Positions 1 through 7,656 of a stretch of DNA of 11,269 bases are shown piece by piece (the stretch's first letter is position 1; the number at the start of each line of letters is the position of its first letter). Both the position numbers and the translations under genes were made by a program. The stretch is taken from NCBI GenBank assembly GCA_027295975.1, contig JAPUJX010000127.1, forward strand, positions 1 to 11,269. The letters run 5' to 3'. The notes beneath the pieces are model-generated. The model did no database searches. It saw only the letters and a list, made by a program, of their open reading frames with translations, and was not told where the DNA came from. The stretch is from Gammaproteobacteria bacterium. Its GTDB lineage: Bacteria > Pseudomonadota > Gammaproteobacteria > Pseudomonadales > Azotimanducaceae.

Positions 1-204
1 TGCCCAGCCGTCATCAGATCTTGCAAGCGAAATACCGGGACCGTCGCCGTCGTCGAGGGTAACCCGGTCGATCAGATCGCGCTCGAAGCCGAGAAACAAT
101 TCATCTTCGCCCTTCGATCCCGTCGTCGAAGCAAACAATAAGCTTGCGATGATCAGCAGTTGAAGGCCCGCGACTATCAGCAGCGTCGATATTCGACTGT
201 TCAT
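1..204 (-). CDS. Probable DUF4340-domain protein, N-terminal 68 residues only (runs off left edge)
   Basis: Only the first 68 codons are present; the gene continues beyond position 1. The ATG (202-204) overlaps the TGA of the preceding permease/GldG gene in an ATGA junction. A near-perfect Shine-Dalgarno (GGAGGT, 210-215) lies 5 bases upstream, so the start is secure and translation is probably coupled. The peptide begins MNSRISTLLIVAGLQLLIIA, an uncleaved-looking membrane anchor at about residues 5-24. It is followed by a soluble part with the motif GFERDLIDRVTLDDGDG, in the style of DUF4340 proteins, where a short beta region follows the anchor. In Gammaproteobacteria a DUF4340 gene usually follows the ATPase and fused permease/GldG genes, which is the main support for the name. 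It is probably an extracytoplasmic partner of the ABC complex. The fragment is too short to exclude another anchored protein. Confidence 0.65.
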   Translation of the reverse strand, partial: MNSRISTLLIVAGLQLLIIASLLFASTTGSKGEDELFLGFERDLIDRVTLDDGDGPGISLARSDDGWA

Positions 205-3110
205 ACAACACCTCCCGCCAGCCAGGATTCATGTTTCAACCTGGTGCTCCTTATGCGTCGTCTGTAGAGGAAAAACACCATACCCACACCCGCCAGCGCC
301 AAGCCGTAATTCAGATACTCTATGAGAGCCTGATCGCCGCTATCCAACGGCGGCAGGGTGCGATTGAAGTGACCACGGGAACGTATGCTCAGCAGGTTCC
401 GATCCTCCAACGACCAGTCGACTACGTTCGCCATCATCTGAACCGAGTTGCCGTACAGCGTTCCATCGGCCGAACCCACCATGCGCAAGGTCTGATCCGC
501 CAGAAAATCATTCGAGGCGAACAGGAACAAACGCGCCGACTCCGGCGAACGTTCTATCACGGACGACAGGGTGCCCAGGGAGGATTTCTCTACTTCTTCC
601 GAAACATCCGAATTTTCCTCATCGGCTTCCGACTCCTCATCGGTGGCAAGCAGCGGTGAGGTTTTTCCGGCAAAATACGAATCGAACCTCCCCTCCAACA
701 AGACCCCCAAAAGGTGGCTTCCGGTTTCCCCTTCCGGCGCGTATCCACTCACGCCGAAATCGTCCACTCTGGGCATGACGTCGGTGCTTTGAGACAGCCA
801 ACTGCCGGAGGAACTACGCAGCAGTTCGACTACGTTGCGACCAGCATTCAACTCGACATCGATTTCTATGGGCGAACCCCAGGTCAACGTGATCTGGGGC
901 AGTCCCGAGGTGATGACGGTATCCTCGCTGAGCCCGACCCCGCGAACGTCGATGAAATAAGGATAATCGAGCATCACCAGATCCTGGAAGGTGAATCCAC
1001 CTACCTGTCGTGTCACCGGTGCCGGAAACGCAGCGTTCTGCGGATCCATGACGAGTTTGTCCAGCAAAACCACCCCATGGTGCGCCAACCATGTTTCGAG
1101 CCCGGTCGACCGGTTGGTCGCCAGCAACGACTGCTGGGTCAACCTGGCTGAAAACGGCGCAGCGGTAAGCACCACGGTGCCGCCTTTCATGAGGAATTGA
1201 TCCACCGCAAACAGTTGTGTTTCATCCAGCGCTTCTGGATCGACCACCATCAGCAGATCGGCGCTCTCGGGCACCACCCCTTCCGACAGGTTGGTGTTCT
1301 CCACACTGAAATCGCTCTGCAGGAAATCTCTGAGCTGCATATATTGATTGCTCGTCATCCCCTGCTGGCCCATGTAAGGCGGGGGGGCGGCAGGCGCCAC
1401 GAACGCAATCGTCTTCAACAGACCCGTAGCAAAACGTTTCAGGCCTTCCTCGATACCTCGCCTGGTGGCCTCCTCCGAGAGCGCTTCCGGAATGGGGATC
1501 TGCACGAGGGAATTACCGTCACCGAGGGTCAGATAGAAATAAAATCGATTGCTGTCGAACAAGCTGGCGGCCATGGGCTGGAACCCGTATTTCTCAGCAA
1601 TCTCCAATGCGATTGATCCGTCGCCCGCTTCGGGATCGAGCAGTTGGGCCGAAAACTTGCCCGCCCCGTCGGAACCGAGTTCTTCCAGGACCCCATTCAA
1701 CACGGATCGAAAATCCACGAGTGCTTCCGGAAGTTTCTCATCGGCTGATACATATCCCACGAAACTGACCGGCTTGTGAACATTGGCAAATATGCTGTTG
1801 CCACCCTGAAAACCGTACAGCGCTTTCTTGATGCTGCGTGTCAGGTCGTATTCGGGGTTGCGTAACTGCACATCGAGATCGCCTTCGCCAACCACCTTTA
1901 CCTCGATCAGATCGCGAAAACCCAACACTTCGTATTCATCGCCGTACCTCACCAGAACGTCGAAGTAAGAATTGACCAGGCGCGCCTGATAGCGGTCTGC
2001 AATCTGAAATGGAACCGGCCGAATGCTGTATTTGGTATTTGCTTCGTCTTCCTTGGCAGGATCGTCCGCCGGATCGATGATTTCGACTCGAACCCTGTTA
2101 CCGCCCGCGACCCCGAATTCCGTAAGCAAATCTTTCATCCGGGGAACCAGAGGAGCGAGTAACGGGTGGGTCTTGTTGCTGAAGTATCCCCGAATCAACA
2201 ACGGTTCCTGGAGCTGTTCCAGATAACCGCGGGTAGCTTCGGATATGGAGTAGATACGCCCCTGGGTCACATCGACGCGCAAAGACGTCAATTGCCCAAG
2301 CCAGAAATTGGCGAGAAGCAAATTGCCCACGAGCAGCCCGGTGCCGATTAACCAACCCCGGTGATGTTGGGTATCGCCGTCTTCCGCCCACCTGTGAGCC
2401 TCCAGCGCATATACGTTGAGAGTCAAAAAGACCGCCAGGATCGAGGTGTAGTAATACAGGTCGCGGACGTCTATGACACCCCGGGTGATGGATTCGAACC
2501 GCGACCCACTGCCAAGGGAGCGGAACGCGTCTGCCAGGCCCCCGCCGACGAGATCCGTCAGCAAAGGGCTTCCGATGAGATAAAACACACCGCAGGCGAA
2601 CGAGGTGAGAATCAGACTGACGATCTGACTGTCCGTGCGGGCGCTGACGAACACCCCGATGGCCAGATAAGCACCACCGAGCAGGAGAGCGGCGAGATAA
2701 CCGGCCAGTACCGGGCCCCAATCCAGATCGGCAACGAGGGACACGGTGATGGGCAGCGGCAGGGTGAGCGCCAGGGCAATCGCCAGCAGAATCCAGCAGG
2801 CCAGGAATTTACCAAGCACAAAATCCCAGCCACTCAACGGAGTGGTGGTCACCAATTCCAACGTCCCCGTGCGCCGTTCTTCACTCCACATCCGCATGGT
2901 CAGTGCCGCCGAGAGAAACACCAGAAGAACCGGCATCCACTCGAACATCGGCCGTACGTCCGCGATGTTGCGGACGAAAAATGCCTCACCCCAGAAGAAA
3001 ACGAACAGTGTCACCGCGAGAAAACTCGCCAGAAAGAGATATCCCACCGGCGAAGAAAAGAACAGCGCGAGTTCTTTGCGTTCGATGTGACGAATTTTAT
3101 CAAGCTGCAT
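201..3110 (-). CDS. ABC-2 type permease fused to GldG-like auxiliary domain (GldF-GldG fusion)
   Basis: This 969-residue protein joins two parts that are separate genes in gliding Bacteroidetes. Residues 1-240 form an ABC-2 permease with about six membrane segments. They carry the hallmark stretch EERRTGTLELVTTTPLS (77-93) on the cytoplasmic side. A further TM at about 253-273 leads into the GldG-like region, marked by DVTQGRIYSIS (280-290) and a long extracytoplasmic domain of the ABC_transp_aux type. The C-terminus has one last TM (about 926-947) followed by a basic tail (YRRRIRSTR). A Glu/Asp/Ser-rich low-complexity stretch lies near residues 820-840. The start has an AAGGA (3118-3122) 7 bases upstream. 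The gene overlaps the ATPase gene by 11 bases and the next gene by 4, so the three are one operon. The substrate is unknown. GldFG is tied to gliding motility in Flavobacterium, but that role should not be transferred to this organism. Confidence 0.9.
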   Translation of the reverse strand: MQLDKIRHIERKELALFFSSPVGYLFLASFLAVTLFVFFWGEAFFVRNIADVRPMFEWMPVLLVFLSAALTMRMWSEERRTGTLELVTTTPLSGWDFVLGKFLACWILLAIALALTLPLPITVSLVADLDWGPVLAGYLAALLLGGAYLAIGVFVSARTDSQIVSLILTSFACGVFYLIGSPLLTDLVGGGLADAFRSLGSGSRFESITRGVIDVRDLYYYTSILAVFLTLNVYALEAHRWAEDGDTQHHRGWLIGTGLLVGNLLLANFWLGQLTSLRVDVTQGRIYSISEATRGYLEQLQEPLLIRGYFSNKTHPLLAPLVPRMKDLLTEFGVAGGNRVRVEIIDPADDPAKEDEANTKYSIRPVPFQIADRYQARLVNSYFDVLVRYGDEYEVLGFRDLIEVKVVGEGDLDVQLRNPEYDLTRSIKKALYGFQGGNSIFANVHKPVSFVGYVSADEKLPEALVDFRSVLNGVLEELGSDGAGKFSAQLLDPEAGDGSIALEIAEKYGFQPMAASLFDSNRFYFYLTLGDGNSLVQIPIPEALSEEATRRGIEEGLKRFATGLLKTIAFVAPAAPPPYMGQQGMTSNQYMQLRDFLQSDFSVENTNLSEGVVPESADLLMVVDPEALDETQLFAVDQFLMKGGTVVLTAAPFSARLTQQSLLATNRSTGLETWLAHHGVVLLDKLVMDPQNAAFPAPVTRQVGGFTFQDLVMLDYPYFIDVRGVGLSEDTVITSGLPQITLTWGSPIEIDVELNAGRNVVELLRSSSGSWLSQSTDVMPRVDDFGVSGYAPEGETGSHLLGVLLEGRFDSYFAGKTSPLLATDEESEADEENSDVSEEVEKSSLGTLSSVIERSPESARLFLFASNDFLADQTLRMVGSADGTLYGNSVQMMANVVDWSLEDRNLLSIRSRGHFNRTLPPLDSGDQALIEYLNYGLALAGVGMVFFLYRRRIRSTRLKHESWLAGGVV

Positions 3111-4011
3111 TTCTTTTTCCTTCGGTCACTTCCTTGAACACGGTTTCCAGGTCTCGCTGAGTTGCGCTCAGCTCGTAAACCGGTAAGCCCGCTTCTACCA
3201 TTCGCACCGCAACCTGTTCGGCCGCACGCTCACGGTCCCCGTCCACATCGATGTTCCAGCTCCCATTTTCGAGATTGCTGATGTTTGAAAACCCGGCAAT
3301 CCCCTGGAGCACGTCGAGCAGGTTGCCCATGGGGGTGGTACGAACCCGAAGCTGATTGCTCATCTTGAGATCCTCCAGTCGCTCATCCAGCGCTAACTCG
3401 CCGTTGCGTAGAATCAAAGCTCGATCGCAGATGGCGTTGACCTCCTGCATGATGTGGGTCGACAAAATCACCGTGGCCGAGGCCGAAAGTCGCTTGATGA
3501 GTTCTCGCATATGTTGTGTCTGAGTGGGGTCCAGACCGCTGGTGGGTTCATCCAGAATCAAGAATTGCGGTTCATGAAGAATGGCCTGCGCAACCCCCAG
3601 CCTCTGCTTGAAACCACGAGACAACGTGCTGATGGGTTCGAGTGCTTTTTCGGTAAGCTCGGTTGCCGCGATGGCTCGGGTAACGGCCCGGCGCGCATCA
3701 ACCCCGCGCAACAGCGCCGTGTATTCGAGAAAACCGGATACGGACAGCTCAGGGTAAAGCGGCAGGCTTTCCGGCAGGTAACCAATACGCGCCTGTACGG
3801 CCAACGGATCTTCCTCGACGTCGACACCGTCCACCCTCACCCGGCCCGCACTCGGCTGGATGAAGCCCGTCAACATTTTCATGATGGTGGTTTTACCCGC
3901 ACCGTTGTGACCCAGGAGACCCACGATCTCGCCGGGTTCGATCTCGAACGAGACATCCGAAACAGCGACGAATTTCCCATACCGTCTTGTGAGACGGTCC
4001 GCTTCGATCAT
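3100..4011 (-). CDS. ABC transporter ATP-binding protein (GldA-like)
   Basis: A 303-residue cytoplasmic ATPase that would energise the permease/GldG fusion encoded next to it. All nucleotide-binding motifs are visible: Walker A GHNGAGKT (34-41), a degenerate signature LSRGFKQR (130-137), Walker B LILDEP with catalytic E155, and the switch histidine H186 in STH. The degenerate signature in place of LSGGQ is usual for ABC-2/GldA-type ATPases. About 100 residues follow the H-loop, as in this subfamily. An upstream ATG at 4080 would add 23 residues, but ATG 4011 is preferred. It begins right at the conserved domain (IEADRLTRRYG) and has AGGGGA (4018-4023) 6 bases upstream. The gene overlaps the permease gene by 11 bases. 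The ATPase fold is certain; the transported substrate is not known. Confidence 0.93.
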   Translation of the reverse strand: MIEADRLTRRYGKFVAVSDVSFEIEPGEIVGLLGHNGAGKTTIMKMLTGFIQPSAGRVRVDGVDVEEDPLAVQARIGYLPESLPLYPELSVSGFLEYTALLRGVDARRAVTRAIAATELTEKALEPISTLSRGFKQRLGVAQAILHEPQFLILDEPTSGLDPTQTQHMRELIKRLSASATVILSTHIMQEVNAICDRALILRNGELALDERLEDLKMSNQLRVRTTPMGNLLDVLQGIAGFSNISNLENGSWNIDVDGDRERAAEQVAVRMVEAGLPVYELSATQRDLETVFKEVTEGKRNAA

Positions 4012-4017
4012 GTTATT

Positions 4018-4023
4018 TCCCCT
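4018..4023 (-). promoter_or_regulatory. Ribosome binding site that fixes the ABC ATPase start
   Basis: AGGGGA on the minus strand, 6 bases before the ATG at 4011. It supports the 303-residue form of the ATPase over the longer open frame starting at 4080. Confidence 0.7.
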
Positions 4024-4060
4024 GAAATCGACGTTACTGATTGTTGGACAAGGCCCTAAC

Positions 4061-4077
4061 CGCACCTTGAGGGTGCG
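4061..4077 (-). other. Perfect 6-bp GC-rich hairpin between the NnrU-family gene and the ABC operon
   Basis: CGCACC and GGTGCG form a 6-bp perfect stem around a 5-base loop. It lies about 49 bases beyond the NnrU-family stop and about 50 bases before the ATPase start. No T-run follows on the minus strand, so it is not a textbook intrinsic terminator. It could be a weak terminator, an mRNA-stabilising stem, or an operator. Its presence between the two genes hints that the NnrU-family gene and the ABC operon may be transcribed separately. Confidence 0.35.
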
Positions 4078-4125
4078 CACGTTATGAGATTCGGCAGAAA
4101 ATTCAAGAGCGATCTGCAGGAATTG

Positions 4126-4815
4126 TTACATGAGCGGTACGCCCGCCACCCAGTCATGACCCCAGAAAACGAGCCCGTAAACACAAAAACCAACAAGTAC
4201 CGGTAGATAGAGTTCCTTCATTATCAGTTTGTTGCGACCGGAGAATATTGCCGCGAACGGTACGTTCGAAGTCGCATCTCGGAACGGTTGCCAATCATCA
4301 CCCAGTGAAGCCGCCCTCTTGCGGTCGATCAACATCCCTCCGGCAGCCCCCAGAATGGCGAAGGTCCCAAAAAACACCACCGAAGCGACATCCCCATTGG
4401 CAGCCATGTGTGACGTTGCCCAGAACACGACACTCCATTGGAACGGATGCCGGGTTATTCGCGTCAACCCTCGAACGAGTTGATCTTTTAGTTCGGGATC
4501 TCTGAGCGTGCCTTCGAGCCCGACAGCCGTGGGATTACGCACCATGAAACCACCCAGCAGAAAAATGAATGCGACAGGCATCAGAATCTTGGGTACCCAG
4601 AGCAGCCACGGGGCCAGTTCCCAGAAGTAGTCGTAACGCGGTACGACTCCATACGACCAGATCAGGTATCCGAGGGTCGTTATGGCCAGCAGCGAGTAGA
4701 CCCCGAGATAACCTCGTTGACCCAGCACGCCAACCAGTCTGGTTCGCAGGGAGGTGCTGCTCACCCCAAGGTGGGTAACCAGAAATAGCGTTCCAGCCAC
4801 GACCAAAATCCACAT
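4126..4815 (-). CDS. NnrU-family integral membrane protein
   Basis: A 229-residue inner-membrane protein with about six hydrophobic helices, the usual NnrU length. Family-like features are an N-terminal helix containing H15 (FLVTHLGVSS), the loop FMVRNPTAVGLEG (90-102), and the motif RITRHPFQWS (119-128) with H123, followed by H136. NnrU relatives include the plant carotene isomerase Z-ISO, which binds heme through conserved histidines. H15 and H123 are therefore candidate heme ligands here, by analogy only. NnrU was named from a nitric-oxide-linked locus in denitrifiers, but many non-denitrifiers carry it and no nitrogen-oxide gene is visible nearby. The start has AGAGGA about 9 bases upstream. 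The 128-base gap to the divergent dehydrogenase gene must hold the promoters of both, but I see no convincing -35/-10 pair there. Confidence 0.88.
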   Translation of the reverse strand: MWILVVAGTLFLVTHLGVSSTSLRTRLVGVLGQRGYLGVYSLLAITTLGYLIWSYGVVPRYDYFWELAPWLLWVPKILMPVAFIFLLGGFMVRNPTAVGLEGTLRDPELKDQLVRGLTRITRHPFQWSVVFWATSHMAANGDVASVVFFGTFAILGAAGGMLIDRKRAASLGDDWQPFRDATSNVPFAAIFSGRNKLIMKELYLPVLVGFCVYGLVFWGHDWVAGVPLM

Positions 4816-4943
4816 CGGTCACAATCCTCTTATCGGCATGGCTGCACAGTTTAACCGCGAACCGGCTCAAATCTACGTGGCGGGAAGTCTGCTTTTCCAC
4901 CACACTAGCCTGCAGTGAGTTCGCATAGCGAGGGCATCGATAT

Positions 4944-5816
4944 ATGAAAGATCTGGTCGGCAAAGTGGCATTCATCACGGGGGGAGCCAGTGGCCTCGGT
5001 CTCGCCATGGCTCGCTCGTTCAGCGCAGCGGGCATGAAGGTGGTGGTTGCGGATATCGAACAAAATGCTCTGGACGCGGTTGCTGCCGAGTTTGCGGCAG
5101 GTAACGCCGACGTGCTGACTCTAAAGGTTGATGTCACCGACCGCGATGCCATGGAACAAGCAGCCGATGTTTGTGAGGAAACCCACGGCAAAATCCACGT
5201 CGTCTGCAACAATGCAGGAGTGGCCGTCGGTGGAGCCATCGACGAGATGAGTTATGAGGACTGGGACTGGGTGATGGGGGTGAATCTCAACGGTGTGATA
5301 AACGGCGTTCAGACATTCACTCACAGAATTGCGGCACACGGAGAAGGTGGTCATTTCGTCAACACCGCATCCATGGCGGGGCATGTCGCCATTGCGGGTT
5401 TGAGCGTGTACAACACATCCAAATTCGCCGTGGTGGGTATGTCCGAGGCCATGCGTCTGGACCTCGCCGCTAAAGGGATTGGAGTTTCGGTTCTCTGCCC
5501 CGGGGTGGTGAACACCAACATCTTCGATTCGGGACGCAACCGGCCCGAGGAGCTGACCGGTGAACGGGATACGGCTTCCATGCTGATGAGTAATCCGGGC
5601 GATTCGGCCGAAGAGCACACCGCACGCATCGCCGAACTCGTGGCAAGTGCGTTAGACCCGAACGTAGTAGGTGATATGGTGCTTCATGCCATTCAGAACG
5701 ATGAATTTTATATCTTCACCCACCCACACGTCAGGCAAGCCATGGACGAACGGTCGGCGCAGATGAACGACTCCCTGACGAGGTGGGCGGCCTATCGAGA
5801 AGAACTCGGCGTGTAA
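4944..5816 (+). CDS. Classical SDR family NAD(P)-dependent oxidoreductase
   Basis: A 290-residue cytoplasmic dehydrogenase with every classical SDR motif. They are the Rossmann loop TGGASGLG (12-19), NNAG (89-92), catalytic N115, S143, Y156 and K160 (YNTSK), and PG at 186-187. An aspartate (D37) at the end of the second beta strand favours NAD(H) over NADP(H). The length exceeds the typical 250 because of an extended substrate-loop region (about 195-235) and a C-terminal helix. The substrate cannot be read from sequence; hydroxy-steroid, fatty or other secondary alcohols are all possible. The start ATG has AGGG about 9 bases upstream. The next gene follows on the same strand after a few tens of bases, so the two may be co-transcribed, although no shared pathway is evident. 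Confidence 0.93.
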   Translation: MKDLVGKVAFITGGASGLGLAMARSFSAAGMKVVVADIEQNALDAVAAEFAAGNADVLTLKVDVTDRDAMEQAADVCEETHGKIHVVCNNAGVAVGGAIDEMSYEDWDWVMGVNLNGVINGVQTFTHRIAAHGEGGHFVNTASMAGHVAIAGLSVYNTSKFAVVGMSEAMRLDLAAKGIGVSVLCPGVVNTNIFDSGRNRPEELTGERDTASMLMSNPGDSAEEHTARIAELVASALDPNVVGDMVLHAIQNDEFYIFTHPHVRQAMDERSAQMNDSLTRWAAYREELGV

Positions 5817-5851
5817 CGTTCCGTGAGTTTTTGCTGCCGGAAATCCAGCCG

Positions 5852-7057
5852 GTGAGGTCGCCGTCCATAACGCCGACGACGGGCCACCCGAGGAACCACC
5901 GATTGCTCAAAATCAGTCTCCTGCTCGCTTTCGCCGCTATTTATGGCCTGAACCTGCTGGACGTTCGAGTTTCTCATCCCAAATCCGAAATTGCCGATTC
6001 GTCACCTTCCAGAATGCCGGCGGCGGTATCCACGCCGGCGGTTTTTCGCGAACAATTCGTCAACCCCGCCGAGGTCGCCCCGAGGGTCCACGCTCCCACC
6101 GCAATCATCAACGCCCATGGCGAATTACACAGCTACTGGTATGGCGGCTCATTCGAAGGTGCCGAGGACGTAACTATTCACGGGGCCCGATTCGACCCGG
6201 AGACAAACGTCTGGACCGACCATCGCGAGATCATCAGCTCCATATCCGCGAGCACTCGAACGGGTTACTGGGTGCGCAAGATCGGTAACCCCGTTGCATT
6301 CGCTCATCCCGACGGAAGAGTCTGGTTGTTTTACGTAAATGTGACCATCGGCGGGTGGGCGATGAGCGCAATTAATCTGGCAACTTCCAGCGACGGCGGG
6401 CGGACCTTCGAGGGGGACAAACGGCTGGTGACTTCACCGTTTTTCAACAGAAGCACTCTGGTGAAGACACCCGCCTTAGAGTTGGCCAACGGCTCGATCG
6501 TGCTTCCCGTTCACCATCAGATGGTGGCTAAACACGGGGAATTACTCACCCTCAACCGTCACGGGGACGTTGTCGGCAAACGACGCATGCCGTCGGAACT
6601 ACCCGCATTACAACCGGCGGTGGTGAACCTGCCGGATGGCACCCTGGTGGCGTTTCTGCGCAGCAGCGCGGGTAAGGTTCTGCGCAGCAGTTCGGAGAAT
6701 CTGGGAACGACCTGGTCACCCGCCATGATCGTCGACGTTCCGAATCCGGACTCTGCCCTCGCCGTCGTTTCCACTCCCACGGGATTGCTTCTGGCGTTCA
6801 ACAACGACCCGAAGAACCGGGATCGCTTGTCACTCGCCCACTCGGATGACGGCGGCAACACCTGGAGGGAATTCCACCAACTGGAGTACCAGCCGAATTT
6901 GCACGAGCACGATCACACCTTCGAGTTTTCCTACCCATGGTTGGTAAAGGACGAAAACGGTTTCTATCATCTTTTTTATGCCTGGCAGCGAACTTTCATC
7001 AAGCACGTCAGATTCAACGAGGCCTGGCTCGCCGGAAGGCTGCAGGGTGAGGTCTGA
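5852..7057 (+). CDS. Membrane-anchored sialidase-like (BNR/Asp-box) protein, COG4692-type
   Basis: About 401 residues from the GTG at 5852. A hydrophobic segment (LLKISLLLAFAAIYGLNLL, coded at about 5903-5960) acts as signal or membrane anchor, and the rest is an exported beta-propeller. Three Asp-box motifs are visible: SSDGGRTF (about 6386-6409), SSENLGTTW (about 6688-6714) and SDDGGNTW (about 6842-6865). The C-terminal YPWLVKDENGFYHLFYAW followed by RTFIKHVRFNEAWL resembles the BNR-2 neuraminidase-like family. I do not see a clear FRIP arginine motif, so true sialidase activity is uncertain; it may act on another acidic sugar or be a binding propeller. No ATG lies before the anchor. Alternatives are GTG 5783, inside the upstream gene, or TTG 5831. 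The stop overlaps the next ATG (TGATG), which implies coupled expression with the following membrane protein. Confidence 0.82.
   Translation: MRSPSITPTTGHPRNHRLLKISLLLAFAAIYGLNLLDVRVSHPKSEIADSSPSRMPAAVSTPAVFREQFVNPAEVAPRVHAPTAIINAHGELHSYWYGGSFEGAEDVTIHGARFDPETNVWTDHREIISSISASTRTGYWVRKIGNPVAFAHPDGRVWLFYVNVTIGGWAMSAINLATSSDGGRTFEGDKRLVTSPFFNRSTLVKTPALELANGSIVLPVHHQMVAKHGELLTLNRHGDVVGKRRMPSELPALQPAVVNLPDGTLVAFLRSSAGKVLRSSSENLGTTWSPAMIVDVPNPDSALAVVSTPTGLLLAFNNDPKNRDRLSLAHSDDGGNTWREFHQLEYQPNLHEHDHTFEFSYPWLVKDENGFYHLFYAWQRTFIKHVRFNEAWLAGRLQGEV
7044..7052 (+). promoter_or_regulatory. Shine-Dalgarno of the 7-TM membrane protein gene, inside the sialidase-like gene
   Basis: AGGGTGAGG lies 4 bases before the ATG at 7057 and within the last codons of the preceding gene. 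With the one-base TGATG overlap it supports translation of the 7-TM protein by re-initiation. Confidence 0.6.
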
Positions 7058-7656
7058 TGTCCGAGTTATTGAGCTATTCTTCCATCCTGCTCGTGATCTC
7101 TCCCATATTCGTCCTGGCTCTTCGGCATTCTCAGGGTCTGGCGGGGGTTCTTGCGCTCACCTCATTGGGCCTGTTGTTCATACCGGTGGATGGGGTATCG
7201 CTGATCCTGGCGCTGAAGGGGGTTTTTGCCGACCTCAGTCTGACCACGGTGTTGTTATTGATAACCTGGCCACTCCTGAGAATTGCCAACATTTCCCCCA
7301 ACGGGTCGGATATCGCCTGGCTGTGCACGGCAATACTGATCCTCGCACTCGCGCTGTATCCGATGGCCCTCGGTGTCGGACTCCATGACTCTTACGTTTT
7401 CGGCTACGAACCCTGGTTGCTCCTCACCCTGGTGGCGGCAATGGGCGTTCTGGCAGTGGATAAAAGGTACTGGATCAGCGCAGCGACGGGGATTGTCGTG
7501 CTGTACGGATACTGGCTGAGAGTACTGCCTTCACAAAATCTATGGGACTACCTCCTGGACCCGATGCTGGTGATTTTCGCTCTCATCTATCTGCTCCAGT
7601 ACCTGACTCGACTTCGAATATGGTGTCGTTCAAGGGGTACGCCACGTTCAACATGA
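7057..7656 (+). CDS. Uncharacterised polytopic membrane protein paired with the sialidase-like protein
   Basis: A 199-residue, strongly hydrophobic protein with about seven membrane segments, at roughly residues 6-23, 28-44, 47-74, 85-107, 122-139, 144-163 and 167-186. A short basic tail follows (RLRIWCRSRG). I do not recognise a named family. A short motif near the C-terminus, SQNLWDYLLDP, precedes the last helix and looks conserved in character. Its ATG overlaps the stop of the sialidase-like gene by one base and has a strong Shine-Dalgarno, so the two proteins are probably made together and may form a complex or a linked secretion/anchoring pair. That is inference from the junction alone. 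The last 24 codons overlap the end of the gene on the opposite strand. The hydrophobic pattern over the full length supports a real gene. Confidence 0.75.
   Translation: MSELLSYSSILLVISPIFVLALRHSQGLAGVLALTSLGLLFIPVDGVSLILALKGVFADLSLTTVLLLITWPLLRIANISPNGSDIAWLCTAILILALALYPMALGVGLHDSYVFGYEPWLLLTLVAAMGVLAVDKRYWISAATGIVVLYGYWLRVLPSQNLWDYLLDPMLVIFALIYLLQYLTRLRIWCRSRGTPRST

Noticed and set aside
2361..3137. Long plus-strand open frame (258 codons) opposite the permease/GldG gene
   Set aside because: Its product is rich in Arg, Gln, His and Pro with no domain pattern, which is typical of an antisense shadow in GC-rich DNA. The minus-strand frame has clear ABC-2 permease motifs.
4061..4077. Intrinsic terminator after the NnrU-family gene
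   Set aside because: The stem is perfect but only 6 bp and has no T-run on the minus strand. It is kept as a hairpin of unknown role.
4012..4080. N-terminal extension of the ABC ATPase to ATG 4080
   Set aside because: The extra 23 residues precede the conserved domain start and run through the 4061-4077 hairpin, whereas ATG 4011 has a well-spaced AGGGGA.
4126..4815. Denitrification locus
   Set aside because: An NnrU-family gene alone is not evidence; no nitrite, nitric oxide or nitrous oxide reductase gene is present in the window.
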